Shown here one piece after another: positions 10,782-18,936 of a stretch of 64,000 bases of DNA. This stretch comes from Shimia aestuarii (GTDB lineage: Bacteria; Pseudomonadota; Alphaproteobacteria; Rhodobacterales; Rhodobacteraceae). The DNA lies in contig NZ_JAKVRD010000011.1 in NCBI RefSeq assembly GCF_022814865.1, positions 51,229-115,228 of the forward strand. The letters are read 5' to 3'. The notes beneath the pieces were generated by a model. The model was given only the letters and a program-made list of their open reading frames with translations, was not told where the DNA came from and ran no database searches. The first letter of the stretch is position 1; each line of letters begins with the position of its first letter. The translations under genes and the position numbers were made by a program.

Positions 10782-11944
10782 GCTTTCGCTTCCCGCTTGC
10801 CACCTCTTCCTGGGACCAGAAAGAGCTCGACGCGCTGCAACGTGTGATCGCCTCCGATCGCTACTCCATGGGTGATGAGGTGGCCGAGTTCGAACGCCGA
10901 TTTGCCGCGTATTTCGGCTCTAAATATGCGGTTATGGTCAATTCCGGTTCCTCCGCGAACCTGCTGATGACCGCCGCGCTGGCCTATACCAAGAACCCCG
11001 CGCTCAAGCTCGCGCCCGGCGACGAAATCATCGTCCCCGCCGTAAGCTGGCCGACGACCTACTACCCGCTCAACCAATACGGGCTGCACCTCAAATTCGT
11101 CGATATCGACCTCGAGACACTGAACTATGATCTCGCCGCACTCGAAGAGGCGGTCACCGACAAGACCCGCGCCATCATGGTCGTGAACCTGCTTGGCAAC
11201 CCGAATGATTTCGACGCCATCACCCGTATCATCGACGGGCGCGACATCGTCGTGATCGAGGACAACTGTGAATCCATGGGCGCGACGCTCGGTGGCAAAC
11301 AGGCCGGAACCTTCGGCGTCATGGGCACCTATTCCTGCTTCTTCTCGCACCATATCTCGACCATGGAAGGCGGCATGGTCGTGACGGATGACGAGGAGCT
11401 TTACCACGTCATGCTCGTTCTGCGCGCCCACGGCTGGACCCGCAACCTCCCCAAGTTCAACCACGTCACCGGCGAGAAATCCGACGATCCCTTCGAGGAG
11501 AGCTTCCGCTTCGTCCTGCCCGGCTACAACCTGCGCCCGCTCGAGATGTCAGGCGCGCTCGGCATTGCCCAGCTTGAAAAGCTCCCCGCCCTGATCGAAG
11601 GCCGTCGCGCCAATGGCGCCCTCGTGCAACAGCGCCTTTCCGGCCATCCGAAATTCATGATCCAGAAGGAAATCGGCAACTCAAGCTGGTTCGGTTTCTC
11701 CCTCGTGATCCGTCCCGAGGCGGGCCTGAAACGCGCCGATCTGGTCAAGGAATTGATCGAGACAGGCTTTGAATGTCGCCCCATCGTCGGCGGCAACTTT
11801 GCCAAGAACGACGTGATGCAATACTTCGACTATTCCATTCACGCAGAGTTAAAGAATGCCGACTACATCGACGCCAATGGCCTCTTCGTCGGCAACCACC
11901 ACTACCCGATTGCCGACGCCGTGGACGCCCTCGCCGCGCTCTAA
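10778..11944 (+). CDS. colD: GDP-4-keto-6-deoxy-D-mannose 3-dehydratase (ColD-like)
   Basis: A 388-residue fold-type I PLP protein of the DegT/DnrJ/EryC1 family. Where sugar aminotransferases carry the PLP-binding lysine, this protein has CFFSHHISTMEGG (His191-His192), the histidine replacement that marks the ColD/RfbH 3-dehydratases. Long stretches agree with my memory of E. coli ColD: IEDNCESMGAT, VLRAHGWTRNLPKFN, FVLPGYNLRPLEMSGALGI, FECRPIVGGNF and NGLFVGNHHYP. The reaction removes the C3 hydroxyl of GDP-4-keto-6-deoxymannose using glutamate. It overlaps the previous gene by ATGA, so the three genes are translationally linked. Many databases would label it simply a DegT-family aminotransferase. 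Confidence 0.85.
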   Translation: MSFRFPLATSSWDQKELDALQRVIASDRYSMGDEVAEFERRFAAYFGSKYAVMVNSGSSANLLMTAALAYTKNPALKLAPGDEIIVPAVSWPTTYYPLNQYGLHLKFVDIDLETLNYDLAALEEAVTDKTRAIMVVNLLGNPNDFDAITRIIDGRDIVVIEDNCESMGATLGGKQAGTFGVMGTYSCFFSHHISTMEGGMVVTDDEELYHVMLVLRAHGWTRNLPKFNHVTGEKSDDPFEESFRFVLPGYNLRPLEMSGALGIAQLEKLPALIEGRRANGALVQQRLSGHPKFMIQKEIGNSSWFGFSLVIRPEAGLKRADLVKELIETGFECRPIVGGNFAKNDVMQYFDYSIHAELKNADYIDANGLFVGNHHYPIADAVDALAAL

Positions 11945-12633
11945 CCGAGATACGCCCGGAGCGCGGGCGGCGGATTGTCGAGCAAGTCCTGCGTCGTGAC
12001 CGGCGGTTCCGCCCGCCCATCGGCGACGAGGATCGTCTGCGGCGCGATCCGGCGCGCATCTTCCGGTTCGTGGCTCACGATCAAGAGCCCCGCGCCCGTC
12101 TCCTCGAGCACCTCTTCCACAAGGTCGAGCATCTCTGCCTTGAGCGCCGGACCAAGCGCCGCAAACGGCTCATCCAAAAGGACAAAGGCCCGATCCTGCA
12201 CCAATACCCGCGCCAGCGCCGCGCGGCTCTGTTGTCCGCCGGAAAGCGCCGCCGGCTTGCGCGTGCCATATCCCTCAAGACCGACGCGCCCAAGCGCTGT
12301 CTCAACCCGGTCCCGCTCGGTCTCCGTCAGACGTAGGTTGTGCCGCAGGCCAAGCCCCACGTTCTCCGCCACCGTGAGATGTGGGAAAAGGTTGTTGTCC
12401 TGAAAAAGCATCGCCACAGGCCGCTTGCCCGGTGCCGCGCCTGTCATATCTTTCCCGTCCCATAGGATGCGCCCGCGATCCGGCGCAATGAACCCCGCGA
12501 TGAGCGACAGGAGCGTGGATTTCCCCGCCCCCGATGGCCCGATGACGGCGACCCGCGCGCCCGTCTCGACCGCGAGATCGGCCCGCAGCGCGAAATCCCC
12601 CTGCCGGAGCCTCACATCCTCAAGCATCAACAT
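11941..12633 (-). CDS. thiQ: Thiamine ABC transporter, ATP-binding protein
   Basis: ATPase of the thiamine/thiamine-pyrophosphate importer. The 230-residue product has Walker A GPSGAGKST near 31, the Q-loop LFQDNNLFPHLTVAENV, signature LSGGQQSRAALARVL and Walker B FVLLDEPFAALG, followed by the switch histidine in IVSHEPEDA. I start at ATG 12633, which overlaps the 3' end of thiP by 14 bases; an ATG six bases further in and one 21 bases upstream are alternatives. It is the last gene of thiBPQ and converges on the sugar operon with a four-base overlap of stop codons. Confidence 0.92.
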   Translation of the reverse strand: MLMLEDVRLRQGDFALRADLAVETGARVAVIGPSGAGKSTLLSLIAGFIAPDRGRILWDGKDMTGAAPGKRPVAMLFQDNNLFPHLTVAENVGLGLRHNLRLTETERDRVETALGRVGLEGYGTRKPAALSGGQQSRAALARVLVQDRAFVLLDEPFAALGPALKAEMLDLVEEVLEETGAGLLIVSHEPEDARRIAPQTILVADGRAEPPVTTQDLLDNPPPALRAYLG

Positions 12634-14170
12634 GGCTGCGCCCTCCCCTGTCAAAAGCCCAGAACAGGCCGAAACTCGTCACCAAAAGCACAACAGCCGC
12701 CCCCGCCGCCGCCTCCATTTGGTAACTGCCCATGAGGCGATACATCTGGAGCGGCAAGGTCGCCGTCTCCGAATCCGCGAATAACGCGATCACGCCAAGG
12801 TCTCCCATCGAGAGCGCCGCCGCGAGGCCCGACGCAAAGCCAAGCGGCCCCTTGAGACGCGGCAACAGGATCAGGCGCATCCAAGCCCATCCCCCGATTC
12901 CAAGCGTCGCGGAAAGCCTCCCATAGCTCTCAACCACGTCGCGCACCGGCCCCACGAGAATACGCAAAGCAAACGGAAGCGCCATCACCGCATTGACCAG
13001 CGCAGTGACCGGCAGGGCAAGCGCGAACGGATCGGCAATCGGAAAGATCACCACGAAAAGCCCCACCCCGATGACCAATGGCGAGGCGGCAATCCCGAAA
13101 AGTCCGACCGCCTCGAACCCGCGCCAGGACGCCGCCGCAATCGCGATTGGCAGCGCCAGCGCGAGCATGATCCCCGTCGAGGCCAGCGCCACGCAGAAGG
13201 ACACAACGGCCGCCGTCCAGACCTGTGCAGGCATCTTCCAAAGCCCCGCCGCACCCTCAACCGCGACCATGACAATCGGCACCAGAAGGAACAGGGACGC
13301 CGCCGTGATAGAGACGAAATCGAGACTAACCTTGCCCAATCCGCCCGAATCCGAACGCGTCACAACCCGGTCCAACCCCGCGCCGAACCCTTCCGCGACC
13401 GAAGCCCTGAGCGCCAAAAGCGCCGCCACCCCGACAAGCACGATCTGTACCGTCGCCAAAAGCGCCGCGCGCCCAAGATCAAACTCGAAATGAAATGCCT
13501 CATAGATGGCCAATTCCACGGTCGTCGCCCTCGGCCCGCCGCCAAGCGTCAGGGCGACGGTAAAGCTCGAGATACAGAGCGCGAAGATCACCACCGCCGC
13601 AAGCGGCACCGCCCGGCGCAGCATCGGCCGCTCGATCACCCGCGCCATCTCCCGCGGACCAAAGCCAAGCTGCGCGGCGAGGCGGAACCGCTCTGCCGGG
13701 ATCTCCTGCCAGCCCTGAAGGATCAACCGCGTCGCCAGCGGCACATTGAAGAACACATGCGCAAGGACGACGCCATGCAGCCCGTAGATCTGTACCTCCG
13801 GAAGCCCGACCCAGCGCAGCGCGACATTGAGAATCCCGCCCCGACCAAAGACCGACAATAGGCCAAGCACCGCCACAATCACCGGAAGGATGAATGGCGC
13901 GCCAAGAAACCCGATGATCGCCCGTCGCCCCGGAAAGGCCCGCCGCGCCAAGGCCCGCGCCACCGGAATGGCGAGCAACACGCTCAGCACCGCCGACAGC
14001 AGCGCTTGCCAGACGGTAAAACGGATCGCCGCCCAATCGGACGGCCCAAGCCCCCGCCCTGCCTCGGCGCGCAGGACGACAGCCAGAAGCGTGCCAAGGA
14101 TAAGCGTGGCGACACATACCGCCGCCACGCCGCCTGGCCACCGCCTTACTTGGAGAGCGCCGCGCGCCAT
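12620..14170 (-). CDS. thiP: Thiamine ABC transporter, permease
   Basis: Inner-membrane channel of the thiamine importer, 516 residues, built as two fused binding-protein-dependent permease halves with about twelve hydrophobic segments. Each half has an EAA-type cytoplasmic loop, for example around FRLAAQLGFGPREMARVIERP and GRLSATLGIGGWAWMRLILLPRLKGP. Length and duplication are typical of ThiP. Its ATG lies 25 bases inside the 3' end of thiB, with GGCGGA directly upstream, which indicates coupled translation. Confidence 0.93.
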   Translation of the reverse strand: MARGALQVRRWPGGVAAVCVATLILGTLLAVVLRAEAGRGLGPSDWAAIRFTVWQALLSAVLSVLLAIPVARALARRAFPGRRAIIGFLGAPFILPVIVAVLGLLSVFGRGGILNVALRWVGLPEVQIYGLHGVVLAHVFFNVPLATRLILQGWQEIPAERFRLAAQLGFGPREMARVIERPMLRRAVPLAAVVIFALCISSFTVALTLGGGPRATTVELAIYEAFHFEFDLGRAALLATVQIVLVGVAALLALRASVAEGFGAGLDRVVTRSDSGGLGKVSLDFVSITAASLFLLVPIVMVAVEGAAGLWKMPAQVWTAAVVSFCVALASTGIMLALALPIAIAAASWRGFEAVGLFGIAASPLVIGVGLFVVIFPIADPFALALPVTALVNAVMALPFALRILVGPVRDVVESYGRLSATLGIGGWAWMRLILLPRLKGPLGFASGLAAALSMGDLGVIALFADSETATLPLQMYRLMGSYQMEAAAGAAVVLLVTSFGLFWAFDRGGRSHVDA

Positions 14171-15144
14171 TCCGCCATCGCTTCTTCGCGGATCGCCGCG
14201 ACATCCCCCGCCGGGATAAGCCGTGCCTGCTCCGGCCCGATGGGCTTGGCAAAGGCATCCGGCAGCGGCTCGTTCGGCGTAAAGGCCGGGTACATCCAGT
14301 TGGTCGTCGGAATGACCGATTGGAACGCGTCCGTGGTCATGAAGGCAAGGAACTTGTCGGCCAGCTCGGGCTGATCCGAATTGGCGAGCTTACCGGCCAC
14401 CTCGATCTGCATGTAGTGCGACGGGAACGGCGCGGCGGCCTTGCTCTCGTCCTCTTCGGCCACGATGTGATAGGCCGGCGAGGTCGTGTAGGACAGAACC
14501 ATGTCCGCTTCGCCCTCAAGGAAAAGGCCATACGCCTCGGACCAGCCCTTGGTGACCGTCACGACATTGTCGGCAAGCCCTTCCCAGATCGCACCCGCCT
14601 CGTCGCCATACTGCTCCTTAACCCAGAGCAGAAGGCCAAGCCCCGGCGTCGAAGACCGCGGATCCTGGATCACGATGGAGACATCCGACGCCGCCAGCTC
14701 TTCAAAGCTCCCCGGCACATCGGCGAGCTTTTCCGTGTCATAGATAAACGCGAAATAGCCCCAGTCATACGGCAGGAAAAGCGGGTCTTCCCATGCACCG
14801 GCCTCACCGGACGGATTCGGCACATCCGGCGCAACGCTTTGACCATGCGGCGCAAAAAGGCCCGATTCGGCCGCAGCGCCGGCTAGGTTCGTGTCGAGGC
14901 CAAGCACGATATCGGCGTCGCTGCGCGCGCCTTCGAGACGCAACCGCGCCAGAAGCGCCGCGCCATCGCCCGCGGCCACGAATTTCAGATCACAGTCACA
15001 GGTCTCTTCAAACGCCGCCTCGATCTGTGGGCCGGGGCCCCAATCGGCGACGAAACTGTCATAGGTGTATACGGTGAGAACAGGTGTCTCGGCCCATGCG
15101 GCCGTGGACATCAAGGTTCCCGCTGCAAGCGCAAGATACTTCAT
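14146..15144 (-). CDS. thiB: Thiamine-binding periplasmic protein
   Basis: Periplasmic receptor delivering thiamine and its phosphates to ThiPQ. The 332-residue product starts MKYLALAAGTLMSTAAWA, a signal peptide with probable cleavage near residue 18, followed by the family motif TPVLTVYTYDSFVADWGPGP. Further matches are LPYDWGYFAFIYD and IVIQDPRSSTPGLGLL. The open frame extends to 15192, but ATG 15144 is preceded by GGAGG and gives the signal peptide. The TPP riboswitch directly upstream explains its regulation by thiamine pyrophosphate. Confidence 0.94.
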   Translation of the reverse strand: MKYLALAAGTLMSTAAWAETPVLTVYTYDSFVADWGPGPQIEAAFEETCDCDLKFVAAGDGAALLARLRLEGARSDADIVLGLDTNLAGAAAESGLFAPHGQSVAPDVPNPSGEAGAWEDPLFLPYDWGYFAFIYDTEKLADVPGSFEELAASDVSIVIQDPRSSTPGLGLLLWVKEQYGDEAGAIWEGLADNVVTVTKGWSEAYGLFLEGEADMVLSYTTSPAYHIVAEEDESKAAAPFPSHYMQIEVAGKLANSDQPELADKFLAFMTTDAFQSVIPTTNWMYPAFTPNEPLPDAFAKPIGPEQARLIPAGDVAAIREEAMAEWRAALSK

Positions 15145-15191
15145 GGCATCCTCCAAAATGCGACGGGCGGGGCAAGTTCTGGAGCGAGCCA

Positions 15192-15290
15192 TACCTTCCC
15201 TCCGCCGGTCTTAACCGGTTCAGGTTCAACGGGTTCGCATGCATCGCATCTCAGCCTGTTCCCTCACAGAACAGGCACCCCGAGGTGAGC
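15192..15290 (-). promoter_or_regulatory. TPP riboswitch (THI element)
   Basis: Read on the minus strand the region contains the conserved parts of the thiamine-pyrophosphate aptamer in order: CTCGGGGTGCC, a variable hairpin (TGTTC...GAACA), GGCTGAGATG, GAACCCGTTGAACCTGA, and CCGGTTAAGACCGGCGGAGGG. It ends about 50 bases before the thiB start codon. TPP binding would lower expression of thiBPQ, most likely by masking the ribosome site since no terminator follows. Confidence 0.95.
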
Positions 15291-15398
15291 GCGACCCTAA
15301 CAGCGTGTGTTCTGATGACAAGCGAATTCCCGGAGAGGGGGTGCTCCCGCCCCTTCGACGCGCGGCAAGCCGCGCCTCGCAAGCGTTGGGCGCGGCTG

Positions 15399-15532
15399 GG
15401 GGCAAGCCCCCAGACCCCATTTCCAATTGGGGGGCCAGCCCCCCAAGCCCCCCGGAGGTATTTCTCCAGAGAAGAAGACAAAACCGTCCATGCTTTCTTC
15501 TCTGTGGCAAATACTCCCGCCGGAGGCATGAA
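15399..15532. repeat. G/C-hairpin block with dispersed repeat copies 2 and 3
   Basis: Region between the thi leader and aroC. It holds two GC-rich hairpins (CTGGGGGCAAGCCCCCAG and TTGGGGGGCCAGCCCCCCAA) joined by an ACCCCATTTCCAATT spacer, then a direct copy of the dispersed repeat at about 15,451-15,480 and an inverted copy at about 15,491-15,532 ending CCGGAGGCATGAAATCT. The two copies face each other and could fold together or act as a two-way terminator. A similar double hairpin occurs at 21,548. Apart from this and the riboswitch I see nothing else between 15,145 and 15,618. Confidence 0.75.
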
Positions 15533-15618
15533 ATCTTCAAACCCTTCTCCAGCCGCGATAAACCTTGAGAAACCGCCCCCCGGCAGCTATTGCGACCGGG
15601 AACAAAGGAGCGTTTCTC

Positions 15619-16722
15619 ATGTCGATGAACAGTTTCGGACATCTCTTCCGCGTCACCACCTGGGGCGAGAGCCACGGGCCCGCTCTTGGCGCGACGGTCG
15701 ATGGCTGCCCTCCCGGTGTGCCAATCGAGGCGGAGATGCTGCAACACTGGCTCGACAAGCGCCGCCCCGGCCAGAACAAGAACACGACACAACGCAATGA
15801 GCCCGACGCCGTCAAGATCCTATCCGGCGTGTTCGAGGGGCAATCGACCGGCACCCCGATCCAGCTCATGATCGAAAATACAGATCAGCGTAGCCGCGAC
15901 TACGGCGACATTTCCGAGACCTTCCGCCCGGGCCACGCCGATATCACCTATTGGCAGAAATATGGCATCCGCGATTATCGCGGCGGTGGCCGCTCCTCGG
16001 CCCGCGAAACCGCTGCGCGTGTCGCCGCTGGTGGCGTGGCGCGCGAGGCGCTCAATGCGCTCGTGCCGGGGATCGAGATCAAGGGCTACATGACCGCCAT
16101 GGGCGAGCTCGATATTGACCGCGCCAAATTCGATTGGGATCAGATCGACCAGAATCCGTTCTGGATTCCGCAAGGGCCGGAGGTCGCGCAAGACTGGGAG
16201 GATTACCTCCAGAAACTGCGCAAAGCTCACAACTCTGTCGGCGCGATCATCGAAGTGGTCGCCCGCAACGTGCCTGCGGGCCTTGGCGCGCCGGTCTATG
16301 GCAAGCTCGACACCGACCTTGCCGCCGCGATGATGTCGATCAACGCCGTCAAAGGCGTCGAGATCGGTGAGGGCATGGCCGCCGCCCGGCTCACGGGTAC
16401 GGACAATGCGGACGAGATCTTCATGGGCGAGAACGGTCCCGAATACGGCTCGAACCATGCCGGCGGCATCCTCGGCGGCATTTCCACCGGTCAGGACATC
16501 ACCGTGCGTTTCGCCGTCAAGCCGACTTCCTCGATCCTCTCGCCCCGCCGCTCGATCCGCAAGGACGGCACGCCGATCGAAGTCATCACCAAAGGCCGCC
16601 ACGACCCCTGCGTCGGCATCCGTGCCGTGCCCGTGGGCGAGGCGATGATGGCCTGCGTGATCCTCGATCACCTTCTGCTGCATCGCGGTCAGGTCGGCGA
16701 GAATCGCGGCAAGATCGGCTAA
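15619..16722 (+). CDS. aroC: Chorismate synthase
   Basis: Last step of the shikimate pathway: removes phosphate from 5-enolpyruvylshikimate-3-phosphate to give chorismate, using reduced FMN. The 367-residue product has the three family signatures [18 protein letters not shown] near 16, the [21 protein letters not shown] stretch near 105 and [16 protein letters not shown] near 126, plus RRSIRKDG near 315. The frame is open from 15565, but ATG 15619 ([20 protein letters not shown]) gives the canonical start with AAAGGAG upstream. A transporter gene follows after three bases. Confidence 0.97.
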   Translation: MSMNSFGHLFRVTTWGESHGPALGATVDGCPPGVPIEAEMLQHWLDKRRPGQNKNTTQRNEPDAVKILSGVFEGQSTGTPIQLMIENTDQRSRDYGDISETFRPGHADITYWQKYGIRDYRGGGRSSARETAARVAAGGVAREALNALVPGIEIKGYMTAMGELDIDRAKFDWDQIDQNPFWIPQGPEVAQDWEDYLQKLRKAHNSVGAIIEVVARNVPAGLGAPVYGKLDTDLAAAMMSINAVKGVEIGEGMAAARLTGTDNADEIFMGENGPEYGSNHAGGILGGISTGQDITVRFAVKPTSSILSPRRSIRKDGTPIEVITKGRHDPCVGIRAVPVGEAMMACVILDHLLLHRGQVGENRGKIG

Positions 16723-16725
16723 GCC

Positions 16726-17670
16726 TTGGGCGCGATCCTTTCCATCACCTTCCCGATCTACGCCGCCATCGCCATCGGCTACGTCACTGTGCGGCGCGGC
16801 TGGTTCAAACCGGCGGATCTACAGGTTCTGGGCCGCTACGTGATGGACATCGCGCTCCCGGCGCTTCTGTTTCATGCGGTGGCAAGTCGCGATTTCGCAG
16901 AGGTACTGAACCCCGGCTATATGGCCGCCTTCGCGCTTGGAGGGTTGGCCACGATTACAATCGCCTTCCTCTGGTTTTCGGCCACCGCGCCGGACAAAGG
17001 CCGCCGCGCCATCGCCGTCATGGGATCGACCTGTCCCAACTCCGGCTTTATCGGCTTTCCACTGATGCTCCTTGTCTTTCCCGACCATGCCGCCGTGATC
17101 CTCGCGCTCAACATGCTTGTGGAGAACGTGCTCTTGATCCCGATCTGCCTGATCCTGCTCGACATGGCGCGCGGTGGCTCGGACATGGCCCTCGCCCGCC
17201 GCATCGGCGCGATCCTCCTTGGCGTCCTCAAGCGTCCGATGGTCATCGGACTCCTTCTCGGCCTCGCCGCCTCTCTCCTGTCGCTGCCGATCCCGGAGCC
17301 ACTCACCCGCCTGTTCCAGATGCTCGCCGCCTCCGCCTCTGCGCTCTCGCTCGTGGTGATCGGGGGAACACTGGTCGGTCTGCCGCTCAAGGGAAACTGG
17401 CGCCTCGCCGCACAGATTTCGGGCGCCAAGCTGATCCTGCATCCGGCCATGGTGGCGCTTGCCGCCACGGGGCTGGCAGGCCTCGGTCTCTTCGCCCTGC
17501 CCCCCGACCTCTTCGCCGCCGTGATCCTCTCCGCCGCCATCCCGATGTTTGGCCTCTATACGGTGTTCGCACAAGAACACGGGCTTCAGGGCGTCGCCTC
17601 CATCGCCATGCTTATGGCAACCTCGGCCGCCTTTGTGACCCTCTCGGCGCTGCTTTTCTACCTGACCTGA
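16726..17670 (+). CDS. AEC-family (auxin efflux carrier type) transporter
   Basis: A 314-residue inner-membrane protein with about ten hydrophobic segments in two groups of five, the layout of the AEC/bile-acid-transporter-like family that includes malonate and auxin carriers. Typical are the first segment (ILSITFPIYAAIAIGYVTVRRGWF), NSGFIGFPLML near 105 and AIPMFGLYTVFAQEHG near 270. The start is a TTG at 16726, three bases after aroC, so it probably depends on aroC for transcription and translation. Substrate cannot be told; malonate is tempting because a malonyl-CoA synthetase gene lies nearby, but that gene is on the other strand. Confidence 0.85.
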   Translation: MGAILSITFPIYAAIAIGYVTVRRGWFKPADLQVLGRYVMDIALPALLFHAVASRDFAEVLNPGYMAAFALGGLATITIAFLWFSATAPDKGRRAIAVMGSTCPNSGFIGFPLMLLVFPDHAAVILALNMLVENVLLIPICLILLDMARGGSDMALARRIGAILLGVLKRPMVIGLLLGLAASLLSLPIPEPLTRLFQMLAASASALSLVVIGGTLVGLPLKGNWRLAAQISGAKLILHPAMVALAATGLAGLGLFALPPDLFAAVILSAAIPMFGLYTVFAQEHGLQGVASIAMLMATSAAFVTLSALLFYLT

Positions 17671-18827
17671 CCCCACGCCACAGGCATGGTCAGCGGCCCG
17701 CGAAACGCCCAACCGCCAAACCGTGTCTCGCCTACAAGGCGCAGGCCCTCGAGACGTTCGAAAATCATCGGCAAGGCCACCTCCGCGATAAGACATTTCG
17801 ACGCCCACGCCCCGGCACAGAAATGCGGCCCCGCTCCGAAACTGATCGACGGCGCAAGGTCGCGCGTGATGTCGAAAATCTCAGGGCGCTCGAACACATC
17901 CTCATCGCGGTTGCCCGACCCGAACATAAGGAACACCCGGTCCTCCGGCTCAAATACCACCCCCTCGACCTCAGCCCGCTGCGCAACGCGGCGCGGCGAC
18001 ATGCCGATGGGCGAGACCCAGCGCGCGTATTCCTCAAACGCCTGTAGCCAACTCGCCTCGCCGCCCCGCACCTTGGCGAGCTGTGCGGGGTGTTGAAGCA
18101 GGGCCCAAACCGCCCCGGCAATCGCATCCCGCGGCTCGTTCTGCCCGCCCGAAATGGCAAGCTTCACATTGGCGCGCATCTGTTCATTCGAAAGCCCCGC
18201 CTGCATCTGCACCGAAAGAAGCGAATGATCGGGCTGTTCCCGTAGAGCCGGGATGCGCGCGTCGATATGGCGGTCGATGGAGGCGGTGCAATCATGGCAA
18301 TGCGCCTCGACCTCCGGATCGCCCGCATAATTCGCACAGCCGTCGATCATCCCCTGACTCACGCGGTCCATCTCCTGCCACGTCATATTGGTAAGCCCGG
18401 TAATCGCCTTGAGCGCCTCGCCCGAAATCGGACGCGCGATCTCGGCAACCATGTCGACGCCCCCCTCCGGCCCGACCCGGTCAAGAACCTCCGCCGTGGC
18501 CGCCTCGAACTGCGCCTTCCAGACATCACGCACCGTCTTGGGCGATACGGTCGGGAAGACCGCTTTGCGCTCCGCAAGATGCGCGGCCCCGTCCTTGCGC
18601 ATCATGTTCTGCCCCATGAGCACCGTCATAAGGCCCTCTGGCTGATCGGACGAAAAAATCTCGATCTTCTTCTCATTCTCAAAGATCGAATCCCGCTTGG
18701 TCAGAAGCGTCGCGCCCAATTGCGGCACATAGGCAATCGGCGCCTCGGCCCGCATCTTGGCGAGAGTCGGATAGGGATCATCCCAGAACGCTTTCGGGTC
18801 GATCTCGAACACGGGTGCATTAGACAT
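17658..18827 (-). CDS. Cytochrome P450 with an unusual oxygen-activation motif
   Basis: A soluble, 389-residue class I bacterial P450 that would need a ferredoxin and reductase encoded elsewhere. The heme ligand lies in FGAGPHFCAG (Cys337), and the K-helix ExxR is E266-Y-A-R269. In the I helix the usual acid-alcohol pair (as in AGxDTT) is replaced: the aligned stretch is SGGQNEPRDAI at 226-236, giving Asn-Glu-Pro instead of Asp-Thr-Thr. I start at ATG 18827, which has GGAGG upstream; the frame is open to 18887. It lies 109 bases downstream of matB in the same direction and overlaps the 3' end of the convergent transporter gene by 13 bases. Substrate unknown. Confidence 0.9.
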   Translation of the reverse strand: MSNAPVFEIDPKAFWDDPYPTLAKMRAEAPIAYVPQLGATLLTKRDSIFENEKKIEIFSSDQPEGLMTVLMGQNMMRKDGAAHLAERKAVFPTVSPKTVRDVWKAQFEAATAEVLDRVGPEGGVDMVAEIARPISGEALKAITGLTNMTWQEMDRVSQGMIDGCANYAGDPEVEAHCHDCTASIDRHIDARIPALREQPDHSLLSVQMQAGLSNEQMRANVKLAISGGQNEPRDAIAGAVWALLQHPAQLAKVRGGEASWLQAFEEYARWVSPIGMSPRRVAQRAEVEGVVFEPEDRVFLMFGSGNRDEDVFERPEIFDITRDLAPSISFGAGPHFCAGAWASKCLIAEVALPMIFERLEGLRLVGETRFGGWAFRGPLTMPVAWGQVR

Positions 18828-18890
18828 GGTTTTCCTCCCTTGAAACCCATGCCCTACTCTGCGGCCGGCCCCGCTTTCGCGCAACACGGC

Positions 18891-18925
18891 TCTTCTTCTC
18901 TGTCAAAATACTCGCGCCGCAGGCC
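18891..18925 (-). repeat. Dispersed intergenic repeat, copy 4
   Basis: Between matB and the P450 gene. On the plus strand it reads CTCTTCTTCTCTGTCAAAAT followed by ACTCGCGCCGCAGG, a diverged copy of the motif at 15,491-15,530. Confidence 0.65.
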
Positions 18926-18936
18926 CTGACTGAAAG

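Noticed and set aside
10778..11944. Call as a sugar aminotransferase (perosamine synthase type)
   Set aside because: The PLP-binding lysine is replaced by histidine, which fits the 3-dehydratases instead.
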